24,061 nt of DNA from an uncultured Simplicispira sp. (GTDB lineage: Bacteria; Pseudomonadota; Gammaproteobacteria; Burkholderiales; Burkholderiaceae_C): positions 1-24,061 of the forward strand of contig CAIRYF010000454.1 in assembly GCA_903882725.1 (NCBI GenBank), written 5' to 3'. Both the position numbers and the translations under genes were made by a program. Positions 1 to 8,079 of the stretch are shown here, piece after piece (the first letter of the stretch is position 1; the number at the start of each line of letters is the position of its first letter). The notes beneath the pieces were generated by a model, which saw nothing but the letters and a program-made list of their open reading frames with translations, was not told the DNA's origin and searched no databases.

Positions 1-92
1 GTGGCCCGCTCACTGAAAAAATCCAAAGTGCGTTCTTTGACATCGTCAATGGCCGCAACCCCAAGTACGCCCATTGGCTCACCAAGGTCTAA
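1..92 (+). CDS. ilvE: Branched-chain amino acid aminotransferase, C-terminal end only
   Basis: The window opens inside this gene. The frame starting at base 3 reads GPLTEKIQSAFFDIVNGRNP and ends in KYAHWLTKV before a TAA at 90-92. This tail matches my memory of the extreme C-terminus of betaproteobacterial IlvE, a pyridoxal-phosphate enzyme that makes or degrades leucine, isoleucine and valine in the cytoplasm. The PLP-binding lysine and the rest of the enzyme lie upstream and cannot be checked. The zinc-finger gene starts 3 bases after the stop, so the two are almost certainly co-transcribed and translationally coupled. The call rests on about 29 residues only. Confidence 0.8.
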   Translation, partial: GPLTEKIQSAFFDIVNGRNPKYAHWLTKV

Positions 93-95
93 ACC

Positions 96-302
96 ATGTC
101 CTCTAGCGTTATTGAATTACTCGCCAAAGACCTGAATGGTCAAGGCGGCGTTTTCTGTCCCAATCCCAAGGCCGACATGAAGCTGTGGAACAGCCACCCC
201 AAGGTGTACCTAGACGTGGCACACGAGGGCGAGGCCAAATGCCCGTACTGCGGCACGGTGTACCGCTTGAAGGCGGGCGAGACGCTGTCGGCCGGGCACT
301 AA
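96..302 (+). CDS. Small CHCC zinc-finger protein
   Basis: A 68-residue protein with the spacing of the CHCC zinc-finger family (related to the zinc-binding part of the complex I subunit NDUFS6): Cys21, His34 in an HPKVYL context, then Cys49-x2-Cys52 in a CPYCGTVY context. The four ligands are all present, so it should bind one zinc ion. The family's role is not well defined in bacteria. Pairing with ilvE is, as I recall, typical of Burkholderiales. The ATG follows the ilvE stop by 3 bases, and the purine-rich AAGG just inside ilvE can act as its ribosome binding site. Its TAA overlaps the stop codon of the convergent membrane protein gene by 3 bases. Confidence 0.85.
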   Translation: MSSSVIELLAKDLNGQGGVFCPNPKADMKLWNSHPKVYLDVAHEGEAKCPYCGTVYRLKAGETLSAGH

Positions 303-1552
303 AAAACCGGTGGAAGCTTGGGCGCTGATGCCTGTTGGCGCTTAGGCCACAGGTCGCGCCAAGGCGCTGCATCTGGCGCTTCTTGCGTCAGGCGCAGGTA
401 CAGCGCCACCACCCACAGCAAACTCAGTCCAATTTGCGCATCGCGCAGCGCCGAGTTCAGGCTGGTGGCGGCCAGTGCAATCAGCGTCGCTGCCAGTGCC
501 AAGCGCCCGGTCATATCGGGCCTGCGCCAAGATTGCCAAACGCCGGTCAGCAAAATCGACAGCAGGCACAGCAGGCCCGGTAAACCCGCTTGTGCGCCCA
601 TCCATAAAAAATCGTTGTGCGGCATGTTGTAGTCAGCCAGCAGTGCTGGGGCGCGCGCGTGCCATTGCTGCGTCCAGCCGCCAATGCCCCAACCGGTCAG
701 CGGCTTGTCGATGATCATTTGCGCTGTGTCGCGGTACATGTAATAGCGCACCACCCAACTGCCTTCTGACACCGTACCGGCTTGCGCCGCTGCCACTTCG
801 CTCAGTCCCAGTTGAAAACTTTGCTGCACGGCGGGTATTTGCGACAAACCGGCCACCGCCAGTACACCCAGCGCCAGTACCGGCAATAACCTCTTGGGCT
901 GCCCGCGCCAGCGGTGCAGACAGGCCCCAGCCAGCGCCAACAACAGCGCCAGCTGCGAGGTGCGCGAGGGCAGCGTCAGCGTAATGATGGCCAGCACCGC
1001 CAGCGTGGCCGCCAAGGCCAGCAGCGCCCGCCCGGGGCGGCAAGCGTGCAGTTGCGACAGGCCGTACATAGCGGCGCTGGTGCCAAAAATGGTCAACAGC
1101 AGTGCATTGCTGATTGACTTGTTGCCAATCAACACCAGCACCGCGCGCCACGGCTCCAGCAGCGGAAAGCCGACGCTGTAGTACAGCGCAATCAGCCCCA
1201 TATTGACCAAGGCCATCAGCACAAAGCCGCGCAGTGCCCACATCGCCTCGGTGCGCGTCAGCGCCAAAGCCATCAAAATAGTGAGCGCAATGCGCAGGCC
1301 GTGCGCCAGGTTGGAGGCAGTTTGTGGGTAATGTGGCTGGGTGGTCAGCACCAGCAGCGTCCACGCCACATAGGCCATGACTGGCCACCACAGCGGGCTG
1401 GCGCGCAGCCGGGCGATGCGCTCGCGCCAACCGCCTGCGCCCAACAGCGCCAGCAGCAACAAAATGGCCGAGAGATAGGTAACACCGACCGGCATAAACA
1501 CCACCAGCCCCCAGAACATGGCCGTGGGCCCAACGATGTGCGATCTATGCAT
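299..1552 (-). CDS. O-antigen ligase family polytopic membrane protein (WaaL/Wzy type)
   Basis: A 417-residue, strongly hydrophobic protein with roughly ten to twelve predicted membrane segments and one larger hydrophilic loop in the C-terminal half. That loop contains GWGIGGW and, further on, MPHNDFLWMGAQAGLPG. This PHN...GxxG pattern is the hallmark of the Wzy_C/O-antigen ligase domain, in which the histidine region joins undecaprenyl-linked glycan to lipid A core or to a protein. The open frame extends to 1687, but that extension overlaps the upstream flavoprotein gene and has a shadow-like Arg/Ala-rich composition, so I start at the ATG MHRSHIV. MFWGLV at 1519 is a possible later start. 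No strong Shine-Dalgarno is visible for either. Substrate unknown: O-antigen ligase, polymerase and pilin glycosyltransferase cannot be separated by sequence alone. Confidence 0.75.
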   Translation of the reverse strand: MHRSHIVGPTAMFWGLVVFMPVGVTYLSAILLLLALLGAGGWRERIARLRASPLWWPVMAYVAWTLLVLTTQPHYPQTASNLAHGLRIALTILMALALTRTEAMWALRGFVLMALVNMGLIALYYSVGFPLLEPWRAVLVLIGNKSISNALLLTIFGTSAAMYGLSQLHACRPGRALLALAATLAVLAIITLTLPSRTSQLALLLALAGACLHRWRGQPKRLLPVLALGVLAVAGLSQIPAVQQSFQLGLSEVAAAQAGTVSEGSWVVRYYMYRDTAQMIIDKPLTGWGIGGWTQQWHARAPALLADYNMPHNDFLWMGAQAGLPGLLCLLSILLTGVWQSWRRPDMTGRLALAATLIALAATSLNSALRDAQIGLSLLWVVALYLRLTQEAPDAAPWRDLWPKRQQASAPKLPPVF

Positions 1553-1575
1553 AGGTGCGAAATTGTAGGGCGGCG

Positions 1576-2652
1576 CTAGCTTGCCCTGGCCAACCCCGCA
1601 CAGGCCGCGCGCCACTCTTGCTCCAGCAGCGCCACCAGCGCTGCGGCGGGCAGTGGCCGCGCTGCCGCCACGCCTTGGCCAGCCCACATCGACAAATAGT
1701 CAGCCCGACCGGCTTGGGCGGCTGCGCGGCGCAGCGGGCCGGTCAAAGCGTTTTGCACCGGATAGGCTGGCACGCTGGCCTCCAGCGGGGCCAACTGCTG
1801 GGCCATGCGGTTGACGATGGCGCGCGCCGGGCGGCCAGAAAAAACGCGCGTGGTGCGCGTGTCGGTGGCGCTGGCGTGGGCCAGCGCTTGGCGGTAGGCG
1901 CTGCCAATGGCCGATTCTGGGCAGACTAAAAAGGCTGTGCCCATCTGCGCCGCCTCGGCTCCCAGCGCTTGGACGGCGGCAATACCGCGCCCGTCCATGA
2001 TGGCACCCGCAGCGATCACGGCCACGCTGTGCGGCCGCAGCGCATCGACACAGGCGGGCACCAGTGCCAGCGTGCCGACCATCGACGCCGTAAAGTCGCC
2101 CAAAAAACTGCCCCGGTGGCCGCCAGCCTCCATGCCTGAGACACAGACCGCGTTGGCCCCGACCGTGGCCCAGGCCAGCGCCTCGGCCACGGTGGTGGCG
2201 GTGCCCATAACGCAGCAGCCCACCCCTTGCAGCCGCGCCACGGCGGCGGCGTCCAGAATGCCAAAAGTAAAGCTGGCCACCGCCGGGCGCGCGGCCAATA
2301 CCGCCTCAAACTGCGCGCCAAAGTCTTCGCACCAGCGCATTGGCACGGCCGGTTGCAGGCCCAGTTCGGTGTACAGCGGTGCCAAATGTGCCAGCGCCTC
2401 GGCCACCGTGGCGGCGTCTGGCGTTGGCGTGTTTTGCACAAACAGGTTGATGCCAAACGGCCGATCGGTGCGACGGCGCACCTCGGCCGCAGCGTCGGCA
2501 ATGGCTGCGGCCGAGAGCATTCCCGCGCCCAGCATCCCCAAGCCGCCAGCGCCCGACACCGCCGCGGCCAGCGCCGGGGTGTCAGAGCCGGTCATCGGGC
2601 CTTGGACGATAGGCAGGCGCAGCGAAAGAGTGCGCAAAAAAGAGGTTGGCAT
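1576..2652 (-). CDS. Nitronate monooxygenase family FMN-dependent oxidoreductase
   Basis: A 358-residue TIM-barrel flavoprotein of the 2-nitropropane dioxygenase/nitronate monooxygenase family. Visible family marks are LPIVQGPM near residue 13, GAGGLGMLGAG at 35-44, the EAGGH segment at 175-179 (the conserved histidine region near the flavin) and GAIMDGRG at 216-223 with a following GTAFL (phosphate-binding for FMN). Members oxidise nitronates or act as enoyl reductases, so the substrate is not predictable. I choose MPTSF as start because AAGGA lies 7 bases upstream; a second ATG five codons earlier overlaps that ribosome binding site. The O-antigen ligase gene follows after 23 bases on the same strand, so co-transcription is likely though no functional link is evident. 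Confidence 0.85.
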   Translation of the reverse strand: MPTSFLRTLSLRLPIVQGPMTGSDTPALAAAVSGAGGLGMLGAGMLSAAAIADAAAEVRRRTDRPFGINLFVQNTPTPDAATVAEALAHLAPLYTELGLQPAVPMRWCEDFGAQFEAVLAARPAVASFTFGILDAAAVARLQGVGCCVMGTATTVAEALAWATVGANAVCVSGMEAGGHRGSFLGDFTASMVGTLALVPACVDALRPHSVAVIAAGAIMDGRGIAAVQALGAEAAQMGTAFLVCPESAIGSAYRQALAHASATDTRTTRVFSGRPARAIVNRMAQQLAPLEASVPAYPVQNALTGPLRRAAAQAGRADYLSMWAGQGVAAARPLPAAALVALLEQEWRAACAGLARAS

Positions 2653-2691
2653 AGGGGTTTCCTTCAAAATCAGCCAAAGGACTGTAAAAAC

Positions 2692-2775
2692 AATAGCTGC
2701 AAGCGCTTGATATGCATGGCTTTCAATACTAAAACATATTGAAAGTCAATAAATACGTGCGCTATGTGCTCACAT
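2692..2775. repeat. Intergenic repeat, copy 1 (hairpin type)
   Basis: Begins with AATAGCTGCAAGCGCTTGAT and closes with ATACGTGCGCTA, the same border words found at 18221-18322. The centre forms a perfect 9-bp stem, CTTTCAATA at 2720-2728 with TATTGAAAG at 2737-2745, around an 8-base loop. The repeat reaches into the 3' end of the LysR gene, whose TAG stop (2762-2764) lies inside it. It separates two genes on the same strand, so the hairpin could act on the LysR transcript end. Confidence 0.75.
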
Positions 2776-3625
2776 TATTGACAAGCAAAATTTGTTGCAG
2801 CACCTCCAGCGCCGCCGAGCGGTAGCCCGCGCGGCGCACCAGCAAGGTGTCTACCGATTGCAGTGGGTGCAAATGCAGCGCGGGCGGCGTGCGCGCCAGC
2901 TCCAGCACCGAGCGCGGCACCACGCCGACGCAGTTGCCCGCCGCCACGCAGGCCAAGATGGCGTGGTAAGAGCCCAATTCCAGCCACTGCAACGGCGGTG
3001 TGCGCGCTGCCAGCCACTGCTGGGCAATGTGCCGGTAGCTGCAGCCGCGCTCAAACGCCGCCAAGGTGCCCGGCTGCACGTCCTGCGGCCCGCTGATGGG
3101 CGGGTGATCGGCGGGCAGCGCCAGCAGCAGCTCTTCACAAAACACTGGCACGGCGTCTAAAGCCGGGTCGCTGGGCTGGCCAGGGGGCCAGGCAATCAGC
3201 ACCGCGTCCAGCGTGTGGGCGCGCAGGCGGTCCAGCAAGTCTTGCGACGCGCCGGTTGACAGCTCCAGCGCCACACCGGGCCACTGCCCATGAAAGCGCG
3301 CCAGCGGCCCGGGCAGGCGGCTGGCGGCGGTGCTTTCCATAGCGCCCAAGCGCAGTCGGCCCTGCGGCTGCGACGGCTGCAGCGCTTGGCGTGCCTCTTC
3401 GGCCAGCGCCAGCAGCCGCTGGGCGTAGGCCAACAAGGTGTGCCCCTCGGGCGTCAGCGCCATGCGTTTGCCTTCGCGCAGAAACAGCGTGCAGCCCACA
3501 GCGTCTTCCAGTTGGCGCACGCGCGTGGTGACGTTGGACTGCACGCGTTGCAAGCGCTGGGCCGCCCGTGTCACGCTGCCCTCCGCCGCCACCGCGCAAA
3601 AAATCTCTAATGCGACAAAGTCCAA
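2762..3625 (-). CDS. LysR family transcriptional regulator
   Basis: A 287-residue LysR-type regulator. Residues 1-60 carry the winged helix-turn-helix ([20 protein letters not shown], then [20 protein letters not shown]), followed by a linker helix and a periplasmic-binding-protein-like effector domain from about residue 90. The start is a TTG: an in-frame TAG lies four codons upstream, the next ATG would delete the DNA-binding domain, and AAAGG sits 7 bases before the TTG. The gene is divergent from the MFS exporter at 3736, the classical arrangement in which a LysR protein controls its neighbour and itself. Two palindromes in the gap are likely operators. Effector unknown. Confidence 0.92.
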   Translation of the reverse strand: MDFVALEIFCAVAAEGSVTRAAQRLQRVQSNVTTRVRQLEDAVGCTLFLREGKRMALTPEGHTLLAYAQRLLALAEEARQALQPSQPQGRLRLGAMESTAASRLPGPLARFHGQWPGVALELSTGASQDLLDRLRAHTLDAVLIAWPPGQPSDPALDAVPVFCEELLLALPADHPPISGPQDVQPGTLAAFERGCSYRHIAQQWLAARTPPLQWLELGSYHAILACVAAGNCVGVVPRSVLELARTPPALHLHPLQSVDTLLVRRAGYRSAALEVLQQILLVNNVST

Positions 3626-3639
3626 TGGGTGCCTTTGCT

Positions 3640-3654
3640 ATCTTGAATTAAGAT
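3640..3654. promoter_or_regulatory. Likely LysR operator, palindrome 1
   Basis: ATCTTGAATTAAGAT is a perfect inverted repeat (ATCTT and AAGAT around GAATT) and contains a T-N11-A core, the consensus form of LysR binding sites. It lies 14 bases upstream of the TTG start of the LysR gene, so binding there would suit autoregulation. Confidence 0.55.
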
Positions 3655-3675
3655 GGATAGATAAATTACGTTCTT

Positions 3676-3690
3676 TTATCAAGATGATAA
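3676..3690. promoter_or_regulatory. Likely LysR operator, palindrome 2
   Basis: TTATCAAGATGATAA is a second perfect inverted repeat (TTATC and GATAA around AAGAT), centred 36 bases from palindrome 1. It lies 45 bases upstream of the ybfB-like ATG. Paired recognition and activation sites in a divergent gap are typical of LysR regulation. The arms differ from those of palindrome 1, so both need not bind the same protein. Confidence 0.45.
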
Positions 3691-3735
3691 AGGGCGCTTC
3701 TTGGTCTGGCAATTTTTTCTATTTCCACTTTTTTT

Positions 3736-4989
3736 ATGGACTCCTCCCCTACCGACGCCTCTTCGGACGCTGGCGACCCCGCCAACCTCTCAGCCACGCA
3801 GGCTTTGCACATCGCTTGGGCTGGTATGGCCGCGCTGGCGGTCGCCATGGGCATTGGCCGCTTTGCCTTCACGCCGCTGCTGCCGATGATGTTGCACGAC
3901 GGCGTGGTTGATATTGCCACCGGCAGCTGGCTGGCCACGGCCAACTACTTTGGCTACCTGGTCGGCGCGCTGTTGTTCATGTCGCTGCCGTGGCTGGGGC
4001 GGCGCTGGGGCCCGATGCCCGGCCATGCGCTGCTGGTGCGCGGCGGCTTGGTCGCCACGGTGTTGCTGACGGCGGGCCTAGTGCTGCCCTGGCCGCTGCT
4101 GTGGCCGCTGCTGCGCTTTGGCGCTGGCGTGGCCAGCGCCTTGGTGTTTTTGGGCACCACCAACTGGTGCATGGGGCGCTTGATGGAATTGGGCCAGCCG
4201 GCCTTGGGCGGCTTGATTTTTTGCGGGCCGGGGCTGGGCATTGTGCTGACTGGCGTGTCGGCCAGCGCCATGGTGGCGGCAGGTTGGACGGCAGCGACTG
4301 GCTGGGCGGTGTTTGCCGTGCTGGCCATTGGCATCAGCGCGGCGGTGTGGCCGTCGTTTCATTGGCGCGTGGGCGCTGCTGCACCGCAGGCTGCTGGCGC
4401 GCTGGACATGGCCGCACCGGGGCCGCTGGCGCAGCGCAGTTTGCTGGCGCTGGCCTATGGGCTGGCAGGTTTTGGCTACATCATCACCGCCACTTTTTTG
4501 CCGGTGATTGCGCGTGCCGCGCTGCCGCCCGGCTCAGTCTGGCCAGATTTGTTCTGGCCGCTGTTTGGTGTGGGCGTGGCGCTGGGCGCGCTGTTGTCCA
4601 CGCGCATTTCGGCTGCGCGCGACCGGCGCGTGCTGCTGGGGATTGCCTATTTGATGCAAGCCGGTGCCATCGTGCTGGGCATGGTCTGGCCGGGGCGCAC
4701 CGGCTTTGCGCTGGGCAGTTTGCTGCTCGGAATACCGTTCACGGCCATCACTTTTTTTGCGTTGTACGAAGCGCGCCGCCAATGGCCTGCAGCCGGTGCC
4801 AGCTTTACTGGCCTGCTGACGGCGCTGTACGGCATCGGCCAAATCGCTGGCCCGCCGCTGGTGGCGTGGCTGCTGACGCAGGCCGCCTCGCCCGCACAAG
4901 GCTTTAACTGGGCGCTGGGCCTGGCCGCTATCGGCTTGGTGCTGGGCGCGGGTTTGTATGGGGTAATGCGTTGGCGTTGGGAGACATAG
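3736..4989 (+). CDS. YbfB/YjiJ family MFS transporter
   Basis: A 417-residue inner-membrane protein with about twelve hydrophobic segments. The first segment ends in GIGRFAFTPLLPMM, a strong signature of the YbfB/YjiJ branch of the major facilitator superfamily; LPWLGRRWGPMPG lies in the loop between segments 2 and 3, where MFS proteins have their GxxxDRxGRR motif. Members are presumed proton-driven exporters of uncertain substrate. The ATG at 3736 is preceded by a T-rich stretch without a clear Shine-Dalgarno; an internal ATG at residue 31 would remove part of the first membrane segment and is less likely. Divergent LysR control is expected. Confidence 0.85.
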   Translation: MDSSPTDASSDAGDPANLSATQALHIAWAGMAALAVAMGIGRFAFTPLLPMMLHDGVVDIATGSWLATANYFGYLVGALLFMSLPWLGRRWGPMPGHALLVRGGLVATVLLTAGLVLPWPLLWPLLRFGAGVASALVFLGTTNWCMGRLMELGQPALGGLIFCGPGLGIVLTGVSASAMVAAGWTAATGWAVFAVLAIGISAAVWPSFHWRVGAAAPQAAGALDMAAPGPLAQRSLLALAYGLAGFGYIITATFLPVIARAALPPGSVWPDLFWPLFGVGVALGALLSTRISAARDRRVLLGIAYLMQAGAIVLGMVWPGRTGFALGSLLLGIPFTAITFFALYEARRQWPAAGASFTGLLTALYGIGQIAGPPLVAWLLTQAASPAQGFNWALGLAAIGLVLGAGLYGVMRWRWET

Positions 4990-5031
4990 CTTGGTCGCTG
5001 GGCCGCTGGTAGGTCAGGCTGGCGCAGCGTA

Positions 5032-5056
5032 ACCCGACAAACCCGACAAGCCCGAC
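5032..5056. repeat. Short 9-bp tandem repeat
   Basis: ACCCGACAA occurs twice in a row and is followed by a third degenerate unit, GCCCGACTT, running up to the gatB stop codon. The tract sits in the 67-bp gap between the convergent MFS and gatB genes. No terminator hairpin with a T-tract is visible in this gap. Confidence 0.7.
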
Positions 5057-6529
5057 TTAAGCGCCCAAACGCGCACGCAACAAGTCGGTGGCTTGCTGTG
5101 GGTTGGCCTTGCCTTTGCTGGCCTTCATGATTTGGCCGACCAGCGCGTTGAAGGCTTTGTCCTTGCCGGCTTTGACCTGCTCGACGTTGCCGGAGTTGGC
5201 AGCAATCACCTCATCGACAATTTTTTCGAGTGCGCCGCTGTCGTTCATTTGCTTCAAGCCCTTGGCCTCGATGACGGCATCGACATCGCTGGCTTCGCCA
5301 CTCCACAGCGCTTCAAACACTTGGCGCGCCGCCGCGTTGCTGATGGTGCCGTCGGCAATGCGCGCCACCATCTGCGCCAGTTGCGCGGCGTTGACCGGGG
5401 CGGCTGCAATACCGGTTTCTGTGCCAGCGTCTTGCAGATTGAGTCGGCGCGAGACTTCGCCCATCACCCAGTTGCTGACCAGCTTGGCTTGGCCGCTGGC
5501 TTGTGCCGCCGCCTCAAAGTAGGCCGCCATGGCTTTGCTTTGCGTCAGGAGGGTGGCATCGTATTCGGGCAGGGCATAGTCCTGCACAAAACGCGCTGCC
5601 ATGACGCGCGGCAGCTCGGCCATGTCGGCGCGCACGCGCTCGACCCAGTCGCTCGCTATCACCAGCGGCGGCAGGTCGGGGTCGGGAAAGTAGCGGTAAT
5701 CGGCCGCGTCTTCTTTGCTGCGCATGGCGCGGGTTTCGCCAGTGTCCGGGTTGAACAGCACCGTGGCTTGCTGGATGGCGCGGCCATCCTCCAGCTCTTC
5801 AATCTGCCAGCGAATCTCGTAATCCATTGCCTGCTGCATATTTTTGAAGCTGTTGAGGTTTTTGATTTCGCGCCGTGTGCCCAGTTCGGTGCCGGGCTTT
5901 CTGACCGAGACGTTGGCGTCGCAGCGGAACGACCCCTCTTGCATATTGCCGTCGCAAATGCCAATCCAGGTGACCAGCTTGTGCAGCTCTTTGGCGTAGG
6001 CCACGGCTTCTTCGCTGGAGCGCATATCGGGCTCGGTGACGATTTCTAGCAGCGGCGTGCCAGCGCGGTTCAGGTCAATGCCAGACTGGCCGCCGCCGCC
6101 GAGTGTCGCGTCTTCGTGCAGTGACTTGCCTGCGTCTTCTTCCAGATGCGCGCGCACCAAGCGCACGGTTTTTTTCTCTTCACCCAGCAAGAACGACAAC
6201 TCGCCGCCCTGCACCACCGGAATCTCAAACTGGCTGATTTGGTAGCCTTTGGGCAAGTCGGGGTAGAAGTAATTTTTGCGGGCAAAAATGCTCTCTGGCG
6301 CAATGGTGGAGCCCAGTGCCAGTCCCAATTTGATAGCGCAGGTGACAGCCTCGCGGTTCATCACCGGCAGCGTGCCGGGCAGGGCCAAGTCAACGGCGCA
6401 GGCCTGTGTGTTGGGCTCGGCTCCAAAGGCCGTGCTGGCACGGCTGAAAATTTTGCTGTGCGTGGCCAGCTGAGTGTGGGTTTCAAAGCCGATAACGACT
6501 TCGTAGCCGTGGATGAGTTTGGCGGTCAT
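5057..6529 (-). CDS. gatB: Aspartyl/glutamyl-tRNA(Asn/Gln) amidotransferase subunit B
   Basis: A full-length 490-residue GatB, the kinase/tRNA-binding subunit of the cytoplasmic GatCAB complex that converts Glu-tRNA(Gln) and Asp-tRNA(Asn) to the amidated forms. Visible marks are [13 protein letters not shown] at 9-21, the [16 protein letters not shown] block at 85-100, and [19 protein letters not shown] at 151-169, which contribute to the phosphorylation site and the tRNA 3' end channel. The YqeY-like tail reads [20 protein letters not shown]. Its ATG overlaps the TGA of the preceding ATPase gene (ATGA), and there is no strong ribosome binding site of its own, so translation probably depends on termination of that gene. 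In relatives I expect gatB directly after gatA; here three extra genes intervene. Confidence 0.97.
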   Translation of the reverse strand: MTAKLIHGYEVVIGFETHTQLATHSKIFSRASTAFGAEPNTQACAVDLALPGTLPVMNREAVTCAIKLGLALGSTIAPESIFARKNYFYPDLPKGYQISQFEIPVVQGGELSFLLGEEKKTVRLVRAHLEEDAGKSLHEDATLGGGGQSGIDLNRAGTPLLEIVTEPDMRSSEEAVAYAKELHKLVTWIGICDGNMQEGSFRCDANVSVRKPGTELGTRREIKNLNSFKNMQQAMDYEIRWQIEELEDGRAIQQATVLFNPDTGETRAMRSKEDAADYRYFPDPDLPPLVIASDWVERVRADMAELPRVMAARFVQDYALPEYDATLLTQSKAMAAYFEAAAQASGQAKLVSNWVMGEVSRRLNLQDAGTETGIAAAPVNAAQLAQMVARIADGTISNAAARQVFEALWSGEASDVDAVIEAKGLKQMNDSGALEKIVDEVIAANSGNVEQVKAGKDKAFNALVGQIMKASKGKANPQQATDLLRARLGA

Positions 6530-8079
6530 GGTCTTTTTTTGGTTGAGATGCCACCGCAGCGGCCGATTTTGTAAGCTAATCGATAAATGTCGGGTAATTC
6601 GACACGTTCATTGCCATTTTTTAAACGTGATTGCAAGACGCCGATACCGACAAGGGTGTTGTAAAGGGCGTCTATTTTTTCGTGGTTTGAAGCGTCCTTG
6701 CGCCAAGGAATCAGTGCCTTGTCGCGCAGTGCTTCTATCTGACGCAAAACTTCTGCATCATCCTGCAGCCAAATGGCTTCTAGTACGGTGCGATCTATCG
6801 GCACCGTTTTTTGCTCTCGCTTGATACATTGCAAAGCGGGCGCTATCCAAACGTAATCTTCTTCTAGCTCTTTCACGCGGGCTTGACTGGCTTCGCGAAC
6901 CCCATCTTTGATGGCCTCGTGGTAAATCACGTAGGGCTTATCAGCATAAATTCTTTCGGCAGATTGTGCTGCTTCGCCCAAAGCGATCAAAAAGGCACGC
7001 GGAGCAACCCGCCCCCAGCCATCGCTCAGGTGGTTAAAAATATAGGGGTAAGCGTATCCCCTGGTCGCAGTTTTGCCCATGTAGTTGCCAGCCAGTGCGT
7101 GCCACACCATTTTTTGTACTTGGGGGTCGCTGGCTTTGTCGCATTGGTAGCGCTGCCAAGGATCTTTTTTCCATGTGAAACCCACGAGTTTCTTGAACTG
7201 GTCCCTGAAATAATTAGAACTCTGTGCCAAACGGTAAAACGCAAGCCCGTACAGATCTGCCTGCTCCCAATGCAGTTTGGCCCGTTGATTAAGCAGCTTG
7301 GATCCATCGACGACTGAAGCGCCCGCTTTGGTCAGCACGTCTTCACGAAAAAAGGCCTTGATGCGCAGCCCTTTAGCAAAGCGCAAGTCGAGCATAAAGC
7401 GCAGTAGTCCTGCTGCCATACGCTCGACTTCAGTGAGATCACGGGAGACCCGATCCACGGCATCAAATACTACCAAGGCAGATTTACCGGTGGCTGCCCA
7501 GCGCAGATCTAGCATCTCTATGGCGCGGACAAGGCGCTCGGGGTGTTGTCCTGCCCATGCAATAGGCAGACCCCAAGGATCGTAGGGATCGTTAGACAAC
7601 GGCAGACCCAGCGCGGGGTCAATGGGAAAGAGGCGCAGTGTGGCGACACGCCAAATGGTTTCAGGCGTCACCCCTTCAAGTTGGAGTAATTTGGGCAATT
7701 CGCTGTGGTTGGGAAAACTGCCGGCAGCAGTGCCTGCTCCCCCGTCGATAGCTATTGCGTGGCTCTCAGCGATGCCTGCCAATGCTTCCTTAAGATCGAA
7801 GCCAATCGGCTGTTTTTGTAGTGCCTCGCGCAGTAGGGGTTGGGTGAGCACGCCAGTCCAAAATGATTTGCCTGTGCCGCGCATCCCTTCAACCACCATG
7901 CGGCGCGGATCCAGCGCTTGAAGATGATTTTCTGGAATGTAAACATCTGCCCAATGGGTCAGGCTGCCATCAGTGGCCGCATTCTGAAATGTTTTATAAA
8001 TTTGCTCACGCAAGCGTCGGCGCTGCGATTCGCTCAATGCTGGAGAGGCGAATGTTTGAAATTCAGACGATGTGCTCAT
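6526..8079 (-). CDS. Predicted P-loop ATPase, third gene of the cassette inside the gat operon
   Basis: A 517-residue cytoplasmic protein that I cannot assign to a named family. Walker A is GMRGTGKS at 65-72, preceded by a hydrophobic strand (RRMVVE). A Walker B-like strand reads [10 protein letters not shown] at 201-210, with the DxxDR form known from STAND/KAP-like NTPases. Next come KAFFRED at 241-247 and [11 protein letters not shown] at 269-279, a pattern I remember from several poorly studied AAA/STAND ATPases. The C-terminal 45 residues ([10 protein letters not shown]...[14 protein letters not shown]) look like a winged-helix domain. I start at MSTSSEF because GGAG lies 6 bases upstream; the open frame continues to 8184 but only as overlap with the previous gene. 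It overlaps the KGGVGR ATPase gene by 17 bp and gatB by 4 bp. Confidence 0.8.
   Translation of the reverse strand: MSTSSEFQTFASPALSESQRRRLREQIYKTFQNAATDGSLTHWADVYIPENHLQALDPRRMVVEGMRGTGKSFWTGVLTQPLLREALQKQPIGFDLKEALAGIAESHAIAIDGGAGTAAGSFPNHSELPKLLQLEGVTPETIWRVATLRLFPIDPALGLPLSNDPYDPWGLPIAWAGQHPERLVRAIEMLDLRWAATGKSALVVFDAVDRVSRDLTEVERMAAGLLRFMLDLRFAKGLRIKAFFREDVLTKAGASVVDGSKLLNQRAKLHWEQADLYGLAFYRLAQSSNYFRDQFKKLVGFTWKKDPWQRYQCDKASDPQVQKMVWHALAGNYMGKTATRGYAYPYIFNHLSDGWGRVAPRAFLIALGEAAQSAERIYADKPYVIYHEAIKDGVREASQARVKELEEDYVWIAPALQCIKREQKTVPIDRTVLEAIWLQDDAEVLRQIEALRDKALIPWRKDASNHEKIDALYNTLVGIGVLQSRLKNGNERVELPDIYRLAYKIGRCGGISTKKRP

Noticed and set aside
1907..2710. Long plus-strand open frame (267 codons) opposite the flavin oxidoreductase gene, and similar long antisense frames at 3990-4907, 5093-6049 and 22162-23067
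   Set aside because: These are mirror frames of clearly conserved genes in GC-rich DNA, with Arg/Ala/Gly- or Pro/Ser-rich translations, no ribosome binding sites and no recognisable motifs.
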